The translations under genes and the position numbers were made by a program. From positions 1-60,251 of the forward strand of contig JAZRUG010000038.1 of NCBI GenBank assembly GCA_045652425.1: a DNA stretch of 60,251 nt. Reading direction: 5' to 3'. The DNA comes from RGIG1995 sp045652425. Lineage in GTDB: Bacteria > Bacillota > Clostridia > Oscillospirales > CAG-272. The notes beneath the pieces were generated by a model. The model worked only from the letters and a program-made list of their open reading frames with translations. It had not been told where the DNA came from and ran no database searches. Each line of letters begins with the position of its first letter. Position 1 is the first letter of the stretch. Positions 53,957 to 60,251 of this stretch are shown piece by piece.

Positions 53957-54781
53957 TTAATAATATAATTCTCTTATTACCCTCCCACACTCTTCGGAAT
54001 TCATACCGCATTTTATTTTAGGATTATATAATATTTTCAAAATAAGTTCATCAATTTCAGTCAACCACTGAGGAGTTGAGTAACCACTATATATAATACT
54101 GTCATGTCGAAGCAACGTATCCTGAATAGGTCCTAAAACGTTATAAATTTCTTCGATTATAACGGAATTTCTAACCAATTGTTCAATGTCAGTTCTGTAA
54201 CAAATTATTCCGTCATGTATCATGTTATTATCATACCAGAATGTAACAGCACCGTCATTCCTCGCTAAATCCTCTCCCATAAGATCCATCATATCATCTT
54301 GATTACAAAAAAATATTTGCAAATTAAAGTCATTGGCAGAATAGCTTATACCCGGAAAACCTTCAATAGTGTTTAAATAATCACAAAACTTATTTAAAAA
54401 CATTCTATCTTCTTCTGTCATCTCTCCGTTAAGCGAATATTTAATTGGTGAAACCCATTTTTGAACAAAAGACGGATCGCCGCTGTATATAATCTCACCG
54501 TCAAGACATACTTCATTGAAATAATTAATAACATCTTCAACATCAAGTCCTGGAACATATAATTTCGAGTGAAGAGGTGGAAGTGTTTCGTCGGAAACAA
54601 TAAAACTCTCCGGGGCATCAGTCAAATAATCGCTTTCTACTTCTGCAGTAACAGAACCACTTTCTACTGTAACCTTCTCAATATTTTCGGAAACAAAAGA
54701 GTCGTAATGTTGATTCCCTTTTTGATTACTACACGAAACAAGCAAAAGAAATATACCCATTATAATAAAAAGTTTTTTCAT
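53957..54781 (-). CDS. DUF2927-like lipoprotein
   Basis: A 274-residue lipoprotein with signal and lipobox (LLVSC, Cys17), a polar linker and a C-terminal region that matches DUF2927: RNSVIIEEIYNVLGPIQDT, then LTEIDELILKILYNPKIKCG with a final Met. DUF2927 proteins look like metal-independent peptidase relatives of unknown role. AGGTGAG precedes the start. No promoter stands out. Confidence 0.75.
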   Translation of the reverse strand: MKKLFIIMGIFLLLVSCSNQKGNQHYDSFVSENIEKVTVESGSVTAEVESDYLTDAPESFIVSDETLPPLHSKLYVPGLDVEDVINYFNEVCLDGEIIYSGDPSFVQKWVSPIKYSLNGEMTEEDRMFLNKFCDYLNTIEGFPGISYSANDFNLQIFFCNQDDMMDLMGEDLARNDGAVTFWYDNNMIHDGIICYRTDIEQLVRNSVIIEEIYNVLGPIQDTLLRHDSIIYSGYSTPQWLTEIDELILKILYNPKIKCGMNSEECGRVIRELYY

Positions 54782-54834
54782 AACTCACCTAACAATATAA
54801 AGAATTCAAAAATATTATATCACATAAAAAAATA

Positions 54835-54868
54835 ATCCACAAGACTAAGAAACAATAATCTTGTGGAT
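54835..54868 (-). terminator. Terminator after the EEP gene
   Basis: ATCCACAAGA (54835-54844) pairs with TCTTGTGGAT (54859-54868); on the minus strand TATTTTTTTATG follows. It ends the surface-protein-EEP unit. Confidence 0.85.
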
Positions 54869-54881
54869 ATTTTTGTAAAAA

Positions 54882-55583
54882 TCAATTCAAATTAATTGTA
54901 GCAGTATGAGGTCTATGGTCTGACGCTATAATTGCAGGGATATCAGCATCAACCACTTCAATGTCACGGCTGACAAAGATATAATCTATCTTTTCCCTAG
55001 GAACATCTGACGGAAAACTTAATGCTTCACCGTCAATATATTTTGAGGTATCCACCATACGTTCTCTGATTGGAGTTAAAATTGGGTTATCAGGTTTAAC
55101 GTTAAAGTCACCCATAAGAATACACTTTTCATTTTCCAAGTGCTCTAATATGGTATTAACAGCATTGACCTGCTCATCCGGATGAAGACCAAAATGAACG
55201 ATTAAAACAGTAAGTCCGTTTTCGAGCTTCGCTTTTAACACACAACGAGATTCATATCTGTGATAATTCTCGTCTTTTTGAGGGTCAGGTATCTTAATAG
55301 TTTCAACCTGTGCAAAAGGTATTTTCGACAATATACCGTTTCCATAAGGGTTTTCGCCCTTAACCTTAATTGCTTCAGCAAAATACTTATATTTAATACC
55401 TGTCAACTCCGAAAGAGCGCCAACCTGATCCTCATAGGCAGAATCTACACCTGCGTTTCTCATTTCATTGAGTCCGATAATATCGGCATCGCAATCAATT
55501 ATAGCTTTTGCCATAATATTAAAATCAATTTTTCGCTCAACAAAATTCAAACAATGTTGCGTATTAAACGTCATTATTTTCAT
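54882..55583 (-). CDS. Endonuclease/exonuclease/phosphatase (EEP) family protein
   Basis: A 233-residue metal-dependent phosphodiesterase-fold enzyme. EEP motifs are MTFNTQHC, IIGLNEMR with the Mg2+ ligand Glu, LMGDFNVKPDNP and the C-terminal ASDHRPHTATI with the catalytic His. Compatible with nuclease, sphingomyelinase or phosphoester hydrolase activity; no signal peptide, so probably cytoplasmic. It lies 15 bases after the giant surface-protein gene and may share its transcript. Confidence 0.9.
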   Translation of the reverse strand: MKIMTFNTQHCLNFVERKIDFNIMAKAIIDCDADIIGLNEMRNAGVDSAYEDQVGALSELTGIKYKYFAEAIKVKGENPYGNGILSKIPFAQVETIKIPDPQKDENYHRYESRCVLKAKLENGLTVLIVHFGLHPDEQVNAVNTILEHLENEKCILMGDFNVKPDNPILTPIRERMVDTSKYIDGEALSFPSDVPREKIDYIFVSRDIEVVDADIPAIIASDHRPHTATINLN

Positions 55584-55598
55584 AGAAAACCCTCTTTT

Positions 55599-58500
55599 TT
55601 ACTCAACAGAGTTGAGGAGCGAAGGCGAAATGGAAGGACGCAAAACTACAGCTTTTTCGTATGTACGAACTTTACTCAAAACCGTATCAAGTCGATAAAC
55701 ATTACTTGAAACATATTTATGAGCTTCAAGTCCGTTTTCAACGAGAGTTGCAGCTGTAGCAGTATTATCTACAGCAACAAGTTCACCATTTCCAAGGTAT
55801 ACGTAGAGTCTGTAATTTTCTCCCCAGTTACAGAAAATAAGGTCGCCGGGCATAAAGTTGTTTTCAAAGTAAATCGGTACAACGTCGTCGTACGAAGAAA
55901 TCTTCGTACAGTTGTAAAGACGAGGTACTACCATTTCAGCAAGGGCTCCCTGCTGATTTAGAGCAAAAATAGTTCCGTTTTCTACAAAAAGGTTGTCAAT
56001 AATTGCAGCTGCTGAATCAACACCGAAAATATCGATACCGAGAGCATCTTTGTAAATAGAACTTGCAAGGGTTATAGGATTGCTAAATGTTGTTGCATTA
56101 GTTGCGTATTCACGCGCCTTATCTGCAACAGCATTAAGCTGTTCGTTTGTGAAAGCGCCAACGGTATTAACGGTTTCGAAAATCTTCATACCGCCAACAG
56201 TAGTATTCTTACTTTCAATAAGAGAGCCTACGGGAGTATTTTCTTTAACCTTTGCAGTCCAACGGATTTCGATTGTTTCAAGAGAACCAATATTGAACTT
56301 CATAGATACTTTCTGTCCGTCAACAGTAAGATTCTTATTACTTGAAACGAATGTAAGATTATCCGAAAGAATATCTTCAAATACAACATCTGTGTAAGAG
56401 TTTGCAGAATGGTTCTGAATACTTGCAACGTATGTTATTTCTCCGCCAGGAACAACAGATACACTCAAACCGGGAAGAATTGTCTTGTCAACGTTGACAC
56501 CTGCAATTTTCATACGGTTAACAGTCTTTTCTGTAGGAGTAAGATCATTAGCTAAGGGGCGGATAATAGAGATACTACGCATTATATCGGATGAATCATT
56601 CTTCATAAGATATCTTGAGTTTTCTTTATCTTCAAACAAGTCATAAGCAAACCCGATTTGTACAGAGCCCTGAATCTTTTCGTTAAGGTTACAATAGTCT
56701 TTATTAGCTGTTGCGGTGGGATTAGTTGAATTCGGTGTATCTGATTTACCTGTGCTGTGCAAGAAGTAACCGTCTCCCATATAAAGCATTGAATGACCGG
56801 ACGCTTCACTTGTCTTACCGTGTCTGTAAGTGAGAATATCTCCGGGCTGAAGACTCTCATAGATTTCTTTCAAAACTGCAGCTTTTTCTTCATCGGTTGT
56901 GTAATCGGTAGCCATCCAATATCCAACCACATCAGCTTTCTTGCCAACATTTTCTTTTGCATAAGCGGTATAGTTAGATGTTTTACAGGATAATTCCGTT
57001 AACGGTACACCGAGAATGTTCACACCAAACGCTTCGTAGTAAACGTTGTTAACGAAGGAACTGCAGTCAGTATAGAAGGTCTGCTGTTTGGTTGCCTGCT
57101 CGGGAGACCAGTTTTCACTGCGGTATCTGTTCTGGTCATAAAGAAGCTGTGTTCCCTGGCGGAAGTATGCATAGGCAACTTCTTCTACTATGTCGAAATT
57201 ATCTTTAATCTCAATTGTTTTATCGCTGCCCATCAACCAATCGGAATCAAGAACAGTAATATAGAAATAAGAACTGTTTACACTTGTAATAACTGCATAA
57301 AAATCAAGATTGTCTTTAAGAAGATCTTTATGAGCCGCTAATCCGGCAGGAGATGTTCCGTTATTCATAACGATTTTTTCGAAATATGAAGTCAGCGCAG
57401 TAGGCACGTTTGCATCCATCATAGATCTTCTGAAAGCAACGGTTCGTGCACCGTCAGGAGCCATTTTTGCAACAGAGGACGCGCTTCCGTTCATTGTCAA
57501 ACGGTAAACGTTAACAGCATCGCCCTGATTAGCATAGGAGTTAGACCAAAAATCGCCGGTAAGACGAACGTAAGTATAGGGTTCCATAGTTTCAGCTTTG
57601 AAGAAATTCTTCATTTCTGTCCAGCTTGATACTTGTGTTACGCCGTCAAAAGTATAGTTCATCTCGTTATTACGAGAAATAATCGTGTCGGCAACATTTG
57701 CGGGGTTATTGTTGGCAAAGTCAAGATAGATTTTATTTTGACCGTTATCGGTAAAGTTTTCACAAACTACAGTACCCCAGAGCTGAACTTTGTCGCCCTT
57801 TTCGTAACCGTAATCGGGGAATTTACCGTAAGCAACGTTTTGAACGGCAATAAGATTATCGCTCTCAACGTCTTTAAGAATAATTTCTTGAGGAGCACCG
57901 CTGCCTTCGTCAGAAACACCGGCAAATAAGCCCTCTACCAAAACTTTAAGACCTGTCAATTCACCTGTTTTAGCTTTTTCGAGGGTTTCGCTTACAGAAA
58001 ACGCACCGTCTTGTTCAACTTTGTTGTCAAATACAACAACGTATGAATGGAATTTATTCAAACTGCTGTTTGAATGATGTGTATAGAATTTATATGCCGA
58101 GTAAGTATTATATCCGTCCTGATAACTGTCCCAATAGTCGCACGAGTCTGCAATTATAAATACGTCATCGTAGATATAATCCGTACCCATATCATCGTAT
58201 CCGATTACAGTTAAGTAATGGCCGCTTCCGGGCAATGTGGAAACAACAACAGGTCTACCGGACGACAGATGAGAAAGCATAAACGTTACGTAACTTTCGT
58301 ACGTCGGGAATTCGGGTGTATCATATCTGGCAGTGTAATTATTTATAGAACGATATCCGAGCTGTTCCAAAGCCTTACTGTGAGTAGCAACGCTTGTTCC
58401 GGAGCCTTTAATGGATGTACCGGTAATACCTTCGTATACATTCAAGTACGAAAGCTCCAAATCATAGTACGACTCATTATATCCATAATACTTCATCGCA

Positions 58501-59795
58501 GAGTTAACCGCACAAACACCGCAAGAAGAAGCCATAGTCTGCTGCAATACGGTATAATTCGGCAACAAAATTCTTGAACCTTCGCTGCCCATATTATAGA
58601 AATCATTTATCTTGTAGTAATTGGTGTGGGTTTGGTTCCACCAACCGTTACCCGAACTAATATTTCCATAAAGTGCACTATCTCTTGTTCCACCGTAGGT
58701 GCCGTCGGGATTTAAAGGCAAATGAATATCGTATAGTGTCTGCTTGACGGTTGTGTCTACGGGTTTATAATCAAATTCAATATCCAAGTTGGGATCAATG
58801 ATTATGTAGCTATATTTATCGTGTTGAGTACCCGTGTTGAAATCAAGATTTCTGAACCATACAATAAAGTCAACAGCTCTTTCGGTATTAAAACCGTCCT
58901 GAAGATGGTCAAAGCCGTCATTCGGGTCAGCCAAAATAATTACGTCATCCTTAAAAGTATCGCTCTCTTCACCGGTTGTATTTGACTTAACATTTCCAAG
59001 TGTATCATATCCTGCAACAAGCTTCCAACCGTATCCGTTAGGAGACTGGTATCTTACAAGAACAAATTTGCCGTCTTTAATGCTATCAACACACATACTC
59101 TTTGTTGCACCGTAAAGGGTAGCCAAGTTTGTGTTACCGGCTGTAACAAAATCTATGCTTGTGTTATCTGTTGTATACCCGAGGTCTAAAGCATCAATAA
59201 GCTTCATAAGACCTTCCTCTGTTGTACCGTTTCCGTAAACCGTTGTACCGTTTACCTCTTCGTACAATTTAAGAAGCTCAAGCTCGGTATATTGATTCTT
59301 AACGTCTTCACCAACATAGTTTAACATCATCATCAAACATGCAATACCGCTTGTATCCTGCATTGTCTGCTGATATGACTTAAACTGCGGGAAAATAATT
59401 CTCTCTTCGGTTGAAGTCATATTATACCAATCGTTATTAACAGTATAATAATCGGAATTTTCAACGTTATATTTTCCGTTCAATGGCGCACCTTCACCGT
59501 ACTTATCTGCATCCAAAGAACCACCGTACGAACCATCAAAGTTCAGAATCAGCGACTCAACAGGTTCAGGAGCATAATGCCCTCCCTGCTTCAACAGAAT
59601 CAGCGCATCGTAAATGTCTACGTCACCATCAACGTCAACGTCGCTGTTATCAGGCTTTTCACCGTTTCCGACTAAATAATTAATGATAGCCAATGATTCA
59701 GCCCAAACAGTAGATGCACCAATAACCACTACCGCAAAAAGTAGCAGCACAGTAATTAGTGAAATCGAAATTAGAAGTTTTTTTCTCTGTTTCAT
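55599..59795 (-). CDS. Large exported protein with paired C39-like and NlpC/P60-like modules
   Basis: A 1398-residue exported protein. The N-terminal signal helix (about 7-32) is followed by a single dockerin-like calcium repeat (about 33-72; D52, D54, D56, D58). Two papain-like C39 repeats follow (about 86-335 and 363-590). In the first, the nucleophile position is Ser149 and the His position Trp257; in the second they are Cys425 and His526, with Asp550. Next come an OB-like domain (612-700), an NlpC/P60-like domain (about 865-1060; DCSSF with Cys911, GHSML with His1001), a DUF11-like beta domain (1105-1200) and a second NlpC-like domain (about 1220-1398) with Pro1240 and Arg1329 instead. 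No LPxTG is seen. GAGGTGGAG precedes the start. Wall hydrolysis or self-processing is inference. Confidence 0.85.
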   Translation of the reverse strand: MKQRKKLLISISLITVLLLFAVVVIGASTVWAESLAIINYLVGNGEKPDNSDVDVDGDVDIYDALILLKQGGHYAPEPVESLILNFDGSYGGSLDADKYGEGAPLNGKYNVENSDYYTVNNDWYNMTSTEERIIFPQFKSYQQTMQDTSGIACLMMMLNYVGEDVKNQYTELELLKLYEEVNGTTVYGNGTTEEGLMKLIDALDLGYTTDNTSIDFVTAGNTNLATLYGATKSMCVDSIKDGKFVLVRYQSPNGYGWKLVAGYDTLGNVKSNTTGEESDTFKDDVIILADPNDGFDHLQDGFNTERAVDFIVWFRNLDFNTGTQHDKYSYIIIDPNLDIEFDYKPVDTTVKQTLYDIHLPLNPDGTYGGTRDSALYGNISSGNGWWNQTHTNYYKINDFYNMGSEGSRILLPNYTVLQQTMASSCGVCAVNSAMKYYGYNESYYDLELSYLNVYEGITGTSIKGSGTSVATHSKALEQLGYRSINNYTARYDTPEFPTYESYVTFMLSHLSSGRPVVVSTLPGSGHYLTVIGYDDMGTDYIYDDVFIIADSCDYWDSYQDGYNTYSAYKFYTHHSNSSLNKFHSYVVVFDNKVEQDGAFSVSETLEKAKTGELTGLKVLVEGLFAGVSDEGSGAPQEIILKDVESDNLIAVQNVAYGKFPDYGYEKGDKVQLWGTVVCENFTDNGQNKIYLDFANNNPANVADTIISRNNEMNYTFDGVTQVSSWTEMKNFFKAETMEPYTYVRLTGDFWSNSYANQGDAVNVYRLTMNGSASSVAKMAPDGARTVAFRRSMMDANVPTALTSYFEKIVMNNGTSPAGLAAHKDLLKDNLDFYAVITSVNSSYFYITVLDSDWLMGSDKTIEIKDNFDIVEEVAYAYFRQGTQLLYDQNRYRSENWSPEQATKQQTFYTDCSSFVNNVYYEAFGVNILGVPLTELSCKTSNYTAYAKENVGKKADVVGYWMATDYTTDEEKAAVLKEIYESLQPGDILTYRHGKTSEASGHSMLYMGDGYFLHSTGKSDTPNSTNPTATANKDYCNLNEKIQGSVQIGFAYDLFEDKENSRYLMKNDSSDIMRSISIIRPLANDLTPTEKTVNRMKIAGVNVDKTILPGLSVSVVPGGEITYVASIQNHSANSYTDVVFEDILSDNLTFVSSNKNLTVDGQKVSMKFNIGSLETIEIRWTAKVKENTPVGSLIESKNTTVGGMKIFETVNTVGAFTNEQLNAVADKAREYATNATTFSNPITLASSIYKDALGIDIFGVDSAAAIIDNLFVENGTIFALNQQGALAEMVVPRLYNCTKISSYDDVVPIYFENNFMPGDLIFCNWGENYRLYVYLGNGELVAVDNTATAATLVENGLEAHKYVSSNVYRLDTVLSKVRTYEKAVVLRPSISPSLLNSVE

Positions 59796-59852
59796 AAACT
59801 CACTCCACCTCGTTTTATTAATCGGACAAAAATATATAGTCCAACCAACTAC

Positions 59853-59882
59853 ATTTTATCACAAAGCACCCCAAAAAAGCAA
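59853..59882 (-). promoter_or_regulatory. Possible promoter of the large surface-protein gene
   Basis: On the minus strand TTGCTT, 18-base spacer, TAAAAT with TG one base before the -10 box. A small GGAC/GTCC hairpin lies in the leader. Modest match. Confidence 0.4.
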
Positions 59883-60044
59883 GACAAATCTTGTCAAATT
59901 TCAGACAAATATTGCTCACTTTTTATTCTTTGCGTCAAAACACACAATAAGCACAACATAAAATTGTCACTATTGACATATCCCCACCAAAAAGAAGCAA
60001 GAACAGTTATACACATAGCAAAGTTTCTTTTTATCTCCCCTTAT

Positions 60045-60251
60045 GCGGCATTGCCGCCATTTATGTTATGAACATTAACCAGTGATGACATACCATTCCT
60101 TTCGCAAAGGATAATCATAACCACCGGCTAAGCCGGTGGTTTGCACAGGCGTATAACGCCATATTACTGGCGGGGCTGAAAGCCCACCGAATAATCTGCC
60201 AGCCGCAAGCGGTCTCAAGCTACCGCTAAAGCGGTTGGCTTATTTTTTGCT
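60045..60251. repeat. Hairpin-rich DNA resembling an IS200/IS605-type element end (continues past the window)
   Basis: About 200 bases of closely packed perfect hairpins: GCGGC/GCCGC (60045-60057), CCTTT/AAAGG (60098-60110), the 21-23 bp ACCACCGGC palindrome (60119-60141), GGCGT/ACGCC (60148-60160), GGGCT/AGCCC (60173-60185), CCGC/GCGG (60203-60212) and CCGC/GCGG (60223-60234) nested within GCCAGCCGC/GCGGTTGGC and followed by TTATTTTTT. It is locally more G+C-rich than the flanks and carries no gene. Subterminal hairpins and an inbuilt terminator are features of IS200/IS605 ends, but the transposase would be outside the window. Confidence 0.5.

Noticed and set aside
55260..55709. 149-codon plus-strand open frame
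   Set aside because: Antisense across the EEP and surface-protein genes; no ribosome site or motif.
60045..60251. CRISPR array
   Set aside because: The hairpins differ in sequence and spacing; there are no identical direct repeats separated by equal spacers.

Overview
The window comes from a low-G+C (mid-30s % by eye), endospore-forming Clostridia, most like the Oscillospiraceae/Ruminococcaceae. The evidence is a complete eight-gene spoIIIA operon, a group II ECF transporter lacking its own S component, DUF5711, DUF4358 and DUF3789 family proteins, a SmsCB-like minimal SUF pair, a dockerin-like surface protein, and frequent TTG/GTG starts with AGGAGG-type ribosome sites. It is chromosomal backbone. 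I see no prophage, no CRISPR array and no complete transposon.

Layout. 1-6 kb: the 3' end of a surface protein; a SpoVB/MurJ-like flippase (-); DUF177 protein and rpmF (+); an ABC exporter overlapping a DUF1015 gene (+); tRNA-Val(GAC) (-). 6.2-19.7 kb: one very compact minus-strand unit of twelve genes, ruvC-ruvA-ruvB-rRNA methyltransferase-ecfA1-ecfA2-ecfT-truA-DUF5711-cvpA-ClpE-like-degenerate P-type ATPase. It runs from a good sigma-A promoter to a hairpin that contains the last stop codon. 19.7-24.5 kb: spoIIIAA-AH (+), with two look-alike sigma-E-type promoters. 24.5-30 kb: tandem hairpins, a G5/3D cell-wall protein, dut, topB and a THUMP-type RNA methyltransferase (-). 30-33 kb: a yybP-ykoY manganese riboswitch and an intact P2A ATPase (+). 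33-38.2 kb: an SDR, a 28-residue membrane protein, and the minus-strand operon HMA chaperone-P1B ATPase-SufC-SufB/D-ArsR behind a strong promoter and an SmtB-type operator. 38.2-42.3 kb: GH25 lysozyme-split ThrE exporter-MATE (-). 42.4-46.7 kb: ECF sigma-anti-sigma-DUF4358 lipoprotein-MBOAT-DHHW/AlgX-like (-). 46.7-55.6 kb: YitT protein, acyltransferase with a zinc ribbon, hydrolase and MATE (+), MFS, CE15-like esterase, DUF2927 lipoprotein and EEP-family enzyme. 55.6-59.8 kb: a 1398-residue exported protein. 59.8-60.25 kb: hairpin-rich DNA like an IS200/IS605 end.

The strongest unusual signals are these. (1) A full-length P-type ATPase in which the phosphorylated Asp and every other catalytic motif are gone, although reading frame and membrane layout are intact. 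(2) An exported protein with two papain-like C39-type modules (first dead, second apparently live) and two NlpC/P60-like modules (first apparently live, second dead). (3) An ArsR-controlled operon that joins Zn/Cd-type efflux to minimal Fe-S cluster assembly. (4) A manganese riboswitch whose P1 helix and terminator compete for the same bases. (5) Matching TGTCAT-N16-CATATAAT promoters before spoIIIAA and spoIIIAH.

Functions are assigned by reading motifs and from memory of the families. No database search was run, and start codons were chosen by ribosome-site spacing.
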